Origin: Laccaria trichodermophora
Taxonomy: Eukaryota; Basidiomycota; Agaricomycetes; Agaricales; Hydnangiaceae
NCBI GenBank assembly: GCA_018417955.1
Contig: JACTVC010000002.1
Span: 2,728,001 to 2,792,000, forward strand
Reading direction: 5' to 3'
Length of the DNA stretch: 64,000 nucleotides
The position numbers and the translations under genes were made by a program. Below, in pieces: positions 1 through 11,392 of this stretch (its first letter is position 1; each line of letters begins with the position of its first letter). Below the pieces are notes generated by a model that did no database searches, was not told where the DNA came from, and was given only the letters and a program-made list of their open reading frames with translations.

Positions 1-1175
1 GGAAGCAAGCGACTAAATATTGATAGCTTGGTCTGATTAGCTGCGCATTTAGACAAACCAATATAGTCTGGGTTCTCTATGCATATGCCTCAAGTCAGCT
101 CATGTTTCTGCGGTTCAGGCGTCCTGGACCGGGTGCGGAGCTGCTGCCGAAGCTGCACGACCCATTTGCTCTTGCTGCCCAGCTAGGTATGTGATGTACC
201 CATTCCCATCTCTCGATCGTGAAACATCACATCTCGCTTCAGGAGATCTAGAAAAGTGTCTGCGGAGTGTCCCTTGGATTCTATTGGATATCTTGCCTTC
301 TTTCGTACCCTACACGTTGGTTCTCGCTTCCTTTGGAGCTTTTGTTGTCTGGAATGGGGGTATTGTACTTGGTATGCATCGAATAGGAATCTTCTATTGC
401 GGCTGAATACTTTCTAGGCGACAAATCAAATCACATACCCTCCCTCCATATTCCACAGCTTTACTACTTTATTGCATTCAGCACGTTCTTTGGCTGGCCT
501 GTTCTGATCAGTGGCCCTGGAGGTGCCCCTTCGTTGTTTCGTGGAGTTTGGAGCCGCATGTTGGGCACTAAACTGTATGTTTCTTCACACAATCAATTCT
601 GGACCTTGCTTACCTTACGAAGTCGTTGCTTGTTTAATGTTCTCGTTTGCCTAGCAATGGGTGTCACGGTGAAATTCTTTACGTTAGTCGTGTTATCCCC
701 TCAAGTTCCTTCCTCACACCGGCACCTGCAGTATACACCACCCATTCTTGCTTTCGGACAACAGACACTACACATTTTATGTGTGGAGAAGGATATATAT
801 GTTCCACCCTCTAGCTCCATATGCGCTGATTCCGATTTACCTGGCCTGTGCTTGGGCGTGGTTTTTGCGTGTCGGTATGTGTCCAAGACTCATCGCCGCA
901 GCCTGATCGAGGTTGACATGCGAACCCCAGGCCGTGAACAGACCATACTACAAACCTTGATTCTTCCAGTGTTTGTGATACCAACATTGCTGCCGACACC
1001 TCTTTTAGAACCGCGTTACTTTCTCATCCCTTACATCCTAATGCGATCGCAGGTGACTTTTATACCGCCGTGGGGTCTGGTCATCGAAGGGTTGTGGTAT
1101 GGGGTTGTCAACGGAGTAACGATGTGTGTTTTTCTGTATCGGGCTAGAGACGGGGTTGAACGGTTCATGTGGTAG
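1..1175 (+). CDS. ALG10: Dol-P-Glc:Glc2Man9GlcNAc2-PP-dolichol alpha-1,2-glucosyltransferase, 5'-truncated by the window
   Basis: ER membrane enzyme that adds the last glucose to the dolichol-linked oligosaccharide before transfer to protein. The reading frame jumps over several short introns. Visible family blocks are FRQTNIVW (about 50-75), the block starting GDKSNH just after an intron ending at 417, HPFLLSDNRHYTFYVWRR (about 740-790), and the C-terminal EPRYFLIPY (about 1005-1035). Introns read as about 187-241, 372-417, 575-654 and 876-930. The stop is TAG at 1173-1175. The N-terminal third lies outside the window. These blocks are the hallmarks of the DIE2/ALG10 family, so the name is secure even though exact borders near 75-115 and 680-735 are not. 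Confidence 0.9.
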
Positions 1176-1368
1176 ATCGCGTACAACCAAACATCCGTCA
1201 ACAAACGCGACTGATGAATGTTGAGTTGAACTTGAGATGAACCCAAGCCTTTTGACTTGAGCTGAACCCTGTGCTGGCAGTTGCTGGCCACGACGACGAC
1301 GACAACGACGACAACGACTTCATTACGATCACATTGTACTATTCAATTCCCCTGGTTTCATTCACTCC

Positions 1369-3381
1369 ATGCCTTCAGAGCCAGCTGCGAGTGGCAACCC
1401 CAGATCCAAACCCACCACGAGAAGCTCCATCAGACAGTCTTTGAACCTCGCGTCAGTGAGCAAAGCTTTTGCGGACGTGATAAGCAAGGACGCCAGGGAG
1501 GCAAGCAAGAACGCTAAGAAGACGAAGGATGCTTCTCGCCGCCTAAGTGCTACCAACCTCGCTAAACCAGCTCCACCACGCCTTTCCATGACCGACGTTA
1601 GACCAACATCTCAAGTCTCTAGGAGAGAGACTACACCGGAATCCAAGGCCGTTACTCGTAGACGAGTGTCGGCTTCACTGCAGAGGTCTTCAACGGATGC
1701 CGAAACGCCGGCCAAGCAATCCGATTCTTCCACACTACAAGGAGTGCCCCCTCTTCGCACTTCCACTCTTCGACCACGGAACCTTAATGCTTCATCAGCG
1801 TTGCCCAAGTACCGTCCAAAATCTACGACTATGGAAGAAGCCAAGCCGCCGTCACCAGTTAGGGCCGGTACTCGTCGGCGGCTCAGCAGCTCGGATGATG
1901 AGAAAAAGGAACAAACGAGGCCCCAAGCAGCTGTTTCTCCAGCTGAAAAAGTCTCTAGGCCCATCAGCCCGCTTCCTCACCGAGCCGCCCTCAAAGCCTC
2001 CAACGCTGTGAATGCCACACCACCCTCGACTCCATCCAAGGCAAAGCTTGCTACACCTAGTGTGTCCAAAGCCTCGCCGTCTCGTCCGACCAAGCTTCTC
2101 AAAACGATTGCTGCTGCATCAGCTTCCGTTTCTTCCCTTCCACGACCAGCCTCTTCTGCTTCTACATCCAGTTCACACATCCATCACACCCCCAAAAGTC
2201 GGGCAAGGGAGGACAAACCTCGAACCTCGCCTATAAAATCCTCCCCACATAATTCCACTCGTGATTCGCCGTCTCCCCTTGCTCGTCACTCGCGGAAGCC
2301 TTCTACGACGGCTGTCTCTCCGGCGGTCGGTCATAGGGGCAACATGTCTCATATCTCTGAAGGCAATAGCGAGGATAGTGAAGAAGACGATGTTGAGCTG
2401 CTCCTCGCCCCAGTTGCTGCGCTCGGTGCCCCTACTCCTGCTATGCCAAGGATCCAGAAAAGAAGGCTTGCCCCGCAAACTCCCACTCGCGACAGTAGTA
2501 ACCTTCCTAGTCGAGCAAATCTTTCGTATATTTCGCCTCTTCCCCCCGATTCTAATGGGAAATCCTCTCTTCGACCACCCCAACAACCTGGGGGCGATAA
2601 AGTCGGACGGGGCTCAATCTTGTCCTGGGAGCAGCTTACGAGCGAGGCATCCAGGACCCTCGGAGAGGACGAGCTCGGGTATCTGCTATCGGACATACCG
2701 GCTCCTTTCTGCTCTGGTGCCGTCTCACCTGCTACTAGTCAGTTGGATATTCCTGAGAGTCCCTGCCTTAGTGCTATTGATTCTCCAGGGGGATATGGAT
2801 CAATTTCTCAAGTCCTGTTGCCTGACGTGACGCCTTCGCCTGCGGTATACCACAACTCGCTTAGATTCAGTCTTTCCCCAGAAACATTGACTGTAGATTC
2901 TTCAACTGCTACCATGCTGAGGTTGCAACTTGCAGCTGCCGAGAATATAGCCAAGGAACGTTTACATCAGATGCAAGCAATGGAAGAGGAGATCCATCAT
3001 CTCAAGCAAGTGCGTTCCCATGAAATGGAAGAAACTCTGAAGCAAATGGAGTATATGGAATTTCATGGAAGGTCGGGCGACGAGAGAGCTGCCTATATAT
3101 CGTCGCTAGAGGACCAGCTTCGGCATGTGTTGGAGCATAAGGATCAGGCGATCGAAGAAGCTGCTGCACGCACCCGAGAGGACGTCCGAATGTCTCATGA
3201 ATCCACGTTGAAGGCGCAACGCCAGAATTTTGAAATGGCAGGTTGTGCTCATCTAGCTGTAGCGGGGTGGGCCTCTGTTCAGGATATGTGCGACATCGAG
3301 GTCGACATCATCAGGGGTGACAGGGCAGTTCTTGCGGTTCTCCTGGAAGAACTGAATCAGATGTGCAACACATTTGCTTGA
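1369..3381 (+). CDS. Uncharacterised Ser/Pro/Arg-rich protein with C-terminal coiled coil
   Basis: A single 670-codon open frame, not recognised as a known family. Residues 1-500 are low-complexity, rich in Ser, Pro, Arg and Thr with many S/T-P sites, as in cytoskeleton- or cell-cycle-regulated scaffolds. Residues about 515-620 form a charged coiled coil (from TATMLRLQLAAAENIAKERL onward). The tail of about 45 residues is again predicted to be helical. The start is the first ATG of the long frame. A run of CGA/CAA triplets sits about 50 bp upstream (1287-1317). It follows ALG10 in the same direction with a 193-bp gap and converges on SPC7. A role with the cytoskeleton would be a guess. The length makes a chance frame very unlikely. 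Confidence 0.6.
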   Translation: MPSEPAASGNPRSKPTTRSSIRQSLNLASVSKAFADVISKDAREASKNAKKTKDASRRLSATNLAKPAPPRLSMTDVRPTSQVSRRETTPESKAVTRRRVSASLQRSSTDAETPAKQSDSSTLQGVPPLRTSTLRPRNLNASSALPKYRPKSTTMEEAKPPSPVRAGTRRRLSSSDDEKKEQTRPQAAVSPAEKVSRPISPLPHRAALKASNAVNATPPSTPSKAKLATPSVSKASPSRPTKLLKTIAAASASVSSLPRPASSASTSSSHIHHTPKSRAREDKPRTSPIKSSPHNSTRDSPSPLARHSRKPSTTAVSPAVGHRGNMSHISEGNSEDSEEDDVELLLAPVAALGAPTPAMPRIQKRRLAPQTPTRDSSNLPSRANLSYISPLPPDSNGKSSLRPPQQPGGDKVGRGSILSWEQLTSEASRTLGEDELGYLLSDIPAPFCSGAVSPATSQLDIPESPCLSAIDSPGGYGSISQVLLPDVTPSPAVYHNSLRFSLSPETLTVDSSTATMLRLQLAAAENIAKERLHQMQAMEEEIHHLKQVRSHEMEETLKQMEYMEFHGRSGDERAAYISSLEDQLRHVLEHKDQAIEEAAARTREDVRMSHESTLKAQRQNFEMAGCAHLAVAGWASVQDMCDIEVDIIRGDRAVLAVLLEELNQMCNTFA

Positions 3382-3627
3382 TTCCTCGTATGCTACCTCT
3401 TTTTCTCCCTCCCTTTTCTGTAGCTGACGCTCTCCTGCCACTTTGTAGGTAATTTCTTATCTATTTATTTCTACGAAGCACCCTTTGACACCATACATGC
3501 CCCTTATCGCACTACACGCTCCCTTGTGATACTTATGTATGATATTTCCTATTCTTGAAATAACCAACTATTTCCCGAGCAACAAATACTACAATAGATT
3601 ACAATTTACAAGAACGTATGTATAAAA

Positions 3628-6600
3628 TTAGTGACAGGTCTCCTGGGCCTCGATACAGGCATCCAATAAACACGCATAATTATCAGATGGAGTTGCTTCA
3701 CTCAAACGCTCCATAACGGCTGTCAAAATTGCTGAACGACTGTTGAGAAAGTCAGATGAGGCTATTGCGAGCATTGGTTGGAGCTCACTCAATAGGCCCA
3801 TATGCGATCTCCACCTCGCAATCAAGGGATCTAATTGACATTGGCCAACGACTGAAAGTTTCCAGAGAGAATATGAAGGAGATGAATGCCTTTCCCATTA
3901 TTGAGGGGAACATCACCATCGTCTTTGCCTTGAAGACCTGGGATGGTTGAGAGTCCTCAATCTCGATGGGGTACTTGATACTAAGGAATCGGAGCTGTGA
4001 TCGAAGCTGCGCGCAAGATGACCAGTAGTCTCCCAGTCGATGAACAATCTGTGAATCGATTCAGTATGATCGAGAAAATCGAGAATTAAACGGGTGCACC
4101 TGACGAACAGTATTATCGTCACTTTCAACGACAAGCTGTTTCGCGCTGCTCAAAAGGAAAGCACTTAATTGCGGAAAATCGTCCTTGTACCGGTTCGAGG
4201 CCTTGTCGAAGCGCGTGATATCGATTTTGCTGACCTGTGGTTGGAAGTTTCTACAAGGGATAGAAACGCGGAATGTCGAGGCGTGTACGTATTCAAACAT
4301 GTTGGCTTTGACTGTGATAACTCGGAACATGTGGAGATTTTCCAGTGCCTCTAGTTCATCTGCTTGTAATTAATAGAAGTGTACTATAAAAGTAGGATGG
4401 CCAAATTTACCTTTCAGGCGGAATACCTCGGATCGAGTAGAATTTTTTTGGATGTGCAGAAGGCGTTCGGCTGTAGCGATGGCAGCCAAGGTCTCCTGCT
4501 TATCAACCTCTGCTTCTTTCAGACGCTGTTGCAGCCAGACATGCTGGTCGTTGCCTTCTATCACTTCTGCCTTCAGTGCTTCTACTTCAATGCTAATGAG
4601 AATGGTCAAAACAATATATGGCATATAAATATATTTGGATATGCATACTTTTGTTCAGCAATTTCCGCCTTCAGCTCGTTGAGGTAGTCTTGATCGCACG
4701 CCTCGATTTCAGCTACTTCTGCTTGTTCTTTCTCCAGTTCTTTCATGATCGCCTCATATTCCTTCTCCAGAACGGGGACAAGATCATCTGCTAAAGCATT
4801 CAGCCCCTCCAAAGCTCTCGCATCCTAGAATGGAAAATTAAGAAGAATCTGAACGGAACAACTACGAACATACTGATTCAAGTGCTTTGAAAGCCTTCTC
4901 ACCAGTAAGACGTAGACCCTCGACCCATTGCAGCTTCCAATCATACCAATCTGACTTGGCCAAACCCCGCGTGTTCGTCCGTATCAGATTGAGTTGGTGC
5001 TGAAAAGAGGTCAACACATTATTAATGTATGTTTATCCCCAAGGCTCACGAGTAGTTCTGCCTGACCGTCTTCATCTGCCCGCGAGAACTCGACAAAAAG
5101 CTCGGGTGTAACCTTGGAAGCTTCATCTTCCGCCTGTGCAAATACTATTTTGCTCTTCTCCATCCAAGCTTCGAGGTCCTTGGAAACACGGGAATATAAA
5201 ACGAGTTGTGGAATGTCAATGGCCATTGCGGTGACGTATTCTGATAGTGGTATATCAGAGGAATTTCGCGCTTGACGGGTAGGTTGTTGGGAAGGGTGCG
5301 TTGATCGTCTGGGAGCTGTTAATTCATCCATGAACTTAATCCCGGTCATAGAAAAGAACTGGCTAATGGAAATGACGGGCTATCAAAGGACATGAATTAG
5401 AATTTGTTGTGAAGCTGAAAACGAGAAAGGATTTACAAGGTCATCTTCAAAATATTCGCCTTGTTCGACACCTTCTCTCCATTGCTCCGTTGCGTCGACA
5501 TCCATGTCTGCTTCTTCTTCTTCCCCAAAGCCTGAGGTGACTATCGTGGAAAAATCAACAACACTCGTCGTTGTGGAAGGCTGCATCACGAGGGCAGCTG
5601 AATTAACCCGAGGAGAGGTCGGAGTAAGCAAATCCCCCGTTGGACTAGAAACAGCCAGCTGTTGAGTGGCTTCACAAGTGCTTGGCAGAACTACTAACTT
5701 GTCCACCTCTCCAGTTTTTGACGTCTCTTTGCCCTTCTGACTTACGCTTGCCCGATCCCAGGCAATAACAGGGGTGGAGCCGACGCTAGCGCGCCCAATA
5801 CCAGAACCTAACTTTTTCTTTGGTGATTTTACAGTCGCCAAGACATCTTCAATCCCCTTATTTGGGATGATTGAAGGCACAGGAGCCAGACTTTTACGCC
5901 GTGCATAATATCCTGAAGGTCTCCTTACGGCTGGTGCAGTTTGTGACGCAGACGGAGTGACTATGGGAGCTTGAAACAGAGCTTTCTTGCTCGGAGAAAG
6001 CGGTTTAGGTGCTTGAGATTTCGCAGGACTAGGATTATTCTCCACGTCTTCGTCGCGTGGGCGCTTGTTTGGTTGACGAGCATCTGAGAAAGTCGCAATT
6101 TTCTTCGGGGATGGACGTGTAACAGGTGGCGCAAATGCGGCAGAGAAAACGGGCTTAATTTTCCTTTTTGCTGGGGAGCCAAGCTTAGAAGTAGAGGGTT
6201 TCGGTTTAGATGGGGAGGCCGATGCCTTCGGAGTAAAGGAGGATGGTATAGGAGCTGTGGCTTGCTTGGTTTGCCCTGTACCGGATGGAGGTTGGGTATC
6301 CACACCCTCCGGGGGAGGGTGGAAGACGGATGGCTTGAGTAGCTGTTGCCCAGAAGGCCCACCCAAATTCTGCTGAAGCAATGATGAGCGTGGTATTGAG
6401 CTTCCTTTTGGGGCAAGAGTGGCGTAGATTTCAGACTCGTCCATTGTGGAATCTTGATAACCCATGCTCATACGCGCGTTAGCCACATCGTTGAGGCTAG
6501 CACGGCCAAGGACCTTGCTTAGGTTCATGGTCCTATCGCCGTCATCGGCATCGGCTTCAAAACTTTCATCGATGCTCGAAAAGGTTTCGTCATGTGGTAG

Positions 6601-7774
6601 ATGTACCATATTATCGGGGGTAGTCTCTTCATTATGGGATAGGAGGGATAGTGAATTCCGAGCTCGCATCAACCGCTGTACCGCATCTCCCAAATCCATA
6701 CCATTATTAGGGGGGTAGTCTTGATCATCGTCGGATGTCAGCACGGGCTCGATAGGTGTGTTGCCTGAATGCGTTGCACGTCTCAAGGCTAGCCAAGCTT
6801 CGTCTTCATGAGCAGGGGGGCGAAGGGATTGGTTCAATGGAATGGTAAATTCCATAGCCTGAGAGCGTTCCGAGAGCGCATCTGAAGCCGTTGAGTCGTT
6901 GCCAATTGATGATTGAGTTTCTTCGAGATCATCAGACGATTCGTCTGCAGATAGAATGGAAGATCCGACTTGTGATAGAGGTTGCCGGCCTCCGAGCGAA
7001 AGGGAGCGTTTGCGTAGAAGCTCTGCCCTGATCACTTCCGTCACCTCCATATCATCTACATCGTCGTAGTCGAACTCCTCATCTAGGATCGCCGAACCTG
7101 CTGTACCAGACGATATAGGAAATGTCAATGGGGCAACCGAAGTAAGGTCCATATCTTCGGCTTTCCTATTCATAACGGTGTGGCGAACAGAACTATGGTG
7201 CTGACCCGCAACGGGAGTGGGCCGATCATAAGCGTTCTCGTCCGTGACGACATTCTGATGGCTAGAAGGGCTAACAACGGGAGATGATTGGGGAGAGCTA
7301 GTGCTGTTGGTATGGTTCTTATCTGGTTTCTCAAAAAGGCGGACATGGGCATGTTCGGCAAAGCTGACGCGTCGACCAAGTGATTTCCGTGAAGTATTGT
7401 CATGAACTCTTGCATAATAGTCTTGCGTCATATCCATCGACTGCGTAACATTGATATCGTCAAGAATGGAGTTCTGCGATTGCGCTGAGTTCTGAGAGAA
7501 TTGAGAATCCCATTGACTATCTTCCGTGTTGAGGAGGTTGATGGGCGCTTTGAGGATACTCTTTCGAGGAACCTAAAAAAACGTGGAGTCATGAAAGCAC
7601 CCAGTGTATAATACCACTAACCAGTGACCGGCGAGCTTTCGCCAGGGGGCTAAGGCTAGCTCCAGGAACGATACTGTGAGCTCGACGCCTTCCTTTTGGG
7701 ACGATAGACCGCTGGTTGAGATTGGTGACTGCAATAGATTTTCGGCGTTTGGGCGAGTCCTTCTTGACTGCCAT
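3628..7774 (-). CDS. SPC7: Kinetochore scaffold Spc7/KNL1/Spc105
   Basis: Outer-kinetochore scaffold of the KMN network, docking PP1 and the spindle checkpoint. The start is the ATG at 7774 (MAVKKDSPKRRKS). An intron near 7575-7622 separates a 52-residue exon from one opening PRKSILKAP. That gives a SILK PP1-docking motif near residue 56, followed near residue 115 by SLGRRVSFAEHAHVRLFEK, the RVSF motif with the family signature. MELT-like sites follow: MDMT, MDLT, MEVT, MEFT. The middle is disordered and Lys/Ser/Pro-rich. The C-terminal half opens with SMTGIKFMDELTAPRRS (about 5350) and then shows coiled-coil segments. It ends in an RWD-like region (3.8-4.1 kb) split by a short intron, with TAA at 3628. 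Several introns lie in 3.7-5.4 kb. The intergenic space to the kinesin is only 202 bp. Confidence 0.93.
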
Positions 7775-7976
7775 GTTGTACTGAAAGTAAATGAGGTAAA
7801 TGGTCTTCCTGGACCTTCACGAGTCGCGTAGGGCGAATAAAACCTCAACAGCAACGCGTTTGAGTCACGTGGACGTGGCTTGAAACACCATCATGTGACA
7901 TGTGATGCTCAACGCGTCGACCACGTGTGCACTGTGCACTTTGAATTTCTCATAAATCCTTACTCTTTGCAGCGTT
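7775..7976. promoter_or_regulatory. Divergent SPC7 / kinesin-6 promoter with ACGCGT and CACGTG sites
   Basis: The 202 bp between the two start codons must hold both promoters. They contain ACGCGT at 7854-7859 and 7912-7917, the core of the MluI cell-cycle box bound by MBF-type factors in fungi. CACGTG E-boxes lie at 7866-7871 and 7922-7927. The two site types alternate in pairs about 55 bp apart. The sites are seen directly; use by MBF in this fungus is inferred. Confidence 0.6.
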
Positions 7977-10900
7977 ATGTCTGGAAAAGCCCCTACGAGA
8001 ACTTCAAGTCGACTCAAGACAGCTACCGCTACTCAACCATCAACGACAAAAGCTACGCGGGCACGAACCGCAACTACAACGAAGGCTAGCGATTCAACAG
8101 CCGGAAAGACAACAAAGACAACTGCAAGGAAAGTCATTGTAAACAAAGCCAACGATACTGAGGTAACGCAACAACTCAAGTTGAAACCAACCACTGTGCG
8201 CAAAACTAGAAAGCAGGAGAATGGGTCGTCAGATGTGGATCGGGAACCAATCATGGTGAATGAAACGTTCCAAGGGCTGGTTCACCATGCTAATAGCCAG
8301 AAAGGCCTACCTTCGTATTCGACCGCACTTGGGTGAAGAAGAAGAGTCTCCCTGCTCACCTTACTTGACACCACTCTCCGATACTTCAGTCCGGATGACG
8401 GACCCCCAAGACCCGCAGCATAGCCGTTCTCGCTATCGACCCTCAACTGTTCAGCCTTCGTCCATTTACACATTCTCTCACGTATTTCTTCCGAATACAA
8501 CTCAATCGGACTTCTTCACAAAGACCACTTTGCCACTAGTGAGGGATGCCCTTCAAGGTCAAAATGGTCTCCTATTCACCTATGGCGTTACGAACTCCGG
8601 GAAAACGTATACTGTGCAAGGTGGTACTGAGGAAGGCACCGCAGGGATTTTGCCCCGCACTTTAGATGTTATCTTCAACAGCATTGAAGGATTGCATGGC
8701 GACGGGAAAGTGAGTGGGAGCAATTGTTGATGTCAATTACTTTCATTAGCTGATCGAATTAATTCACCTAGTATCGACCTGTCCGACTTCACGGTATTGA
8801 GCCCTCAGATCCCAGCGATTTGAAGCCACCCCAGGTCACCCCAGAACCTTCGCTGGCTCAAGTTCTTGGGTCTTTGGACAGTCCTGCCGAACCTGAATTC
8901 GACATCGATCCGACAATCGTTAAGGTCGATCGTAATTATGAATATACGATCTGGATCTCTTACGCTGAAGTGTATAACGAGAAAGTTTATGACCTTTTGG
9001 CATCCGTAAAGGGCGAATCAAATCATCCCGAGGACAGTAGTTTTCCACGACCTTTAGCTGGAAAGCCTCTTCTCTTGAGCCGCCAGGCACTACCTCTTAG
9101 GCCCTCACCAGCTTCAGATGGCAATGATTCAGATATCAACGGAAAATATATTGCAGGACTCCGCCAATTCCGTGTTCACAGTGCTTTTCAGGCAAAAGCC
9201 CTTGTGAAGCTGGGACAACTACATCGTCGCGTCTTCGGTACCCTCGCCAACCGAGAGAGCAGCCGAAGCCACGGCATGGTCATCATCAAAATCGTGAAAG
9301 GTCACAGGGGTGAAAAAGACGTAAGTTCCCTACTCTCCTCCTTGCATTGCAACTGAGGGATGTTAGGATCCCACGTCTCTCCAAGTGTCACGACTCACAC
9401 TCATCGACCTTGCCGGCTCTGAGCGAACAAAGCATACACACACTACAGGGGATCGCCTGAAAGAGGCAGGCAATATCAACAAATCTCTTATGGTACTCGG
9501 CCAGTGTATGGAGGTCATGCGCTCAAATCAGCGCAAGATTGCCTTGAGTCTTTCCCACGAAGGTACGGGCAAGGATGGTCGCGTAGATACCAGAGACGTG
9601 AAGAAAGGGCTGGCGCTTGTACCATTCAGGCATAGCAAGCTCACTGAGGTCCTCATGGATTATTTCGTTGGTGATGCCAGGGCTGCAAGTCGACATCTTC
9701 CTACCTTTTTTTCCAGAACTGACGTTTGACTCTCCTTTCAGGTCATGATCGTCAACGTCAACCCGTACGACACTGGCTACGACGAGAATTCTCACGTCAT
9801 GAAGTTTGCTGCACTCGCGAGGGAGGTATATATTACTCCGGCCCCTGCACCTGTGCGTCGTGTGCCTACGATCGGGCCTGGCAAACTTCAAGGGACGAAA
9901 ATTAAAGAGGTTGGCCCTCTGACGCTAAAGGATCCTGAGATAGCTCCCCATACGTCTCGCAGAAAAGTGACTATCTCTATTGCTGGACATGGTAATGGAA
10001 AGAAGGCTAGTGAGGCCATCCTTGAGGTTCTCGAACGTCAGTCCCCGATTCGATGCGACTCTCTGTAAACCGGCTGATTATCGTAATATTACTAAGAGGA
10101 CGAACCGGCAGACGGACAAGACGAAGCAAATCTGAGTGACGACGACCCTATCAGCCCTCTTGTCGATGCGCTGTTTGACGAAGTGGCAGATCTCCGTATG
10201 CAGGTACGTTTTGAATGCGAAAGACTTTATCGTCATGACTCATCCCCCCCAGCTCTTTGAAGCAGAGATGAGATGTGCTGTGATTGAGGCGGAAACCAGG
10301 GAAGAAGTTATGCACGAAATGGAGGAACGTATGAGGTCTATAGAACAAATGTATTCTAGGCGATTGATGACTGAGGTCAGTCTTTGATTTGCTTGAAAAT
10401 TCAGAAGGCTCACGCTTTTCTAGCTGGAACAAAACGAGATGAAAACCGATGCCAAGATAGATATGTTGCACCAATCTGGACTGTTTGGCAGCCCTGTCAA
10501 GAAGAGCCACCTCGATGTTGTGGATGTAGGCAATAGTCTCTCTGAAGAGGAGCAGGATGTTGAATTGAGCCTGGTGGGATGACTTCACTCACCCTGGTGT
10601 CAACTAAAACTTTTTTTCAGACCGAATACGGCCCAGCAGAGGGGTCTGGTGAAGAAAGTGACTTTTCTTCTCGAGACAGTCGCTCCCTGTCAATGTCGCC
10701 TCTGGCTGGAAAACAGAAGAAGCAAAACCACCCCGTGAAAGAAAGCATAGTCGAAAAACGCAGATTCATACCAGATCCCCCTATGCTCCCTTCGGATACC
10801 GAAGACGCTCAGCTGACTGAGACAGAGGGAGATGACGACCTCAGCATAGCGCTTACAGAAGTAGCGACAGGTGAAGTTGGTGAAGATGAGAGTGGAGATG

Positions 10901-11392
10901 AATACACTAGCGAAAGTGGGGAAGACGACTGGGTCCCTCCCTCAACATTGGGGAACAAGACACCAAAAGCAAAGGCTAATGTGGTTAGCCTTTTACCCGA
11001 AATCACGAACCATGTGCCTAAGTCCCTGCCAAAGAACCTCCAGGCGTCGATTTTGGCGCAACAAATGGATGGCCTGTCACTCCAGGCCAGTGGACCCGAC
11101 GATTCCGCTGTCATCGTTCCCGTAAAAAAATTCCGAGCACGTCCAGAGTCAGTCAATGTGGATGAGGACGAAGATAAGGATGGGGAGGAATCCCAACTTC
11201 CAATTGTGAAGAAAAAAAAGCGGTATTAGGTTCATCCAATCCTGCCTTTTACTTTTATAACTCTCGTCTGCTAGACAACTTGGTAAAAACCCTGTCGTTA
11301 CAGCAGAAGGCATTGACATGGCCACATACGCCGTGGAGAAACGCGTCGGGAAGACGGCAGCAAGGACGATCAGAAGGTTAGGTGGAAACTGA
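7977..11392 (+). CDS. Kinesin-6 family motor (KIF20/KIF23/Klp9-like)
   Basis: Plus-end-directed mitotic motor of the kinesin-6 class, which acts at the spindle midzone. The first exon (7977-8255) is a basic Thr/Ala/Lys-rich leader. The motor starts after intron 8256-8304 (AYLRIRPHL). Visible motor motifs are the P-loop GVTNSGKTYT, switch I NRESSRSHG and switch II LIDLAGSERTK. The motor then runs through NINKSLMVLGQCMEVMR and PFRHSKLTEVLMDYF and ends near FAALAREV. Long inserts between 8.77 and 9.15 kb fit the enlarged loop of kinesin-6. Introns read as 8710-8771, 9321-9366, 9685-9741 (GC-AG), about 10037-10096 and four more. A short coiled coil (10.2-10.5 kb) and an acidic Ser-rich tail follow. 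A last intron after the KKKK run at 11213 leads to a basic end and TGA at 11390-11392. Confidence 0.9.
9685..9741 (+). other. GC-AG intron in the kinesin motor domain
   Basis: The donor reads GCAAGT and the acceptor TTTCAG. Removing 9685-9741 joins GDARA to VMIVNVNPYD, the normal kinesin sequence before strand beta-8. Reading through meets a stop within the intron. No GT donor nearby restores the frame as well. Confidence 0.8.

Noticed and set aside
1287..1317. CGA/CAA triplet run as a regulatory repeat
   Set aside because: Short imperfect microsatellite just upstream of a start codon; nothing more can be claimed from it.
4190..4205. 'ggttcgagg' read as a possible tRNA B box
   Set aside because: It lies inside SPC7 coding sequence, and no A box or cloverleaf could be formed around it.
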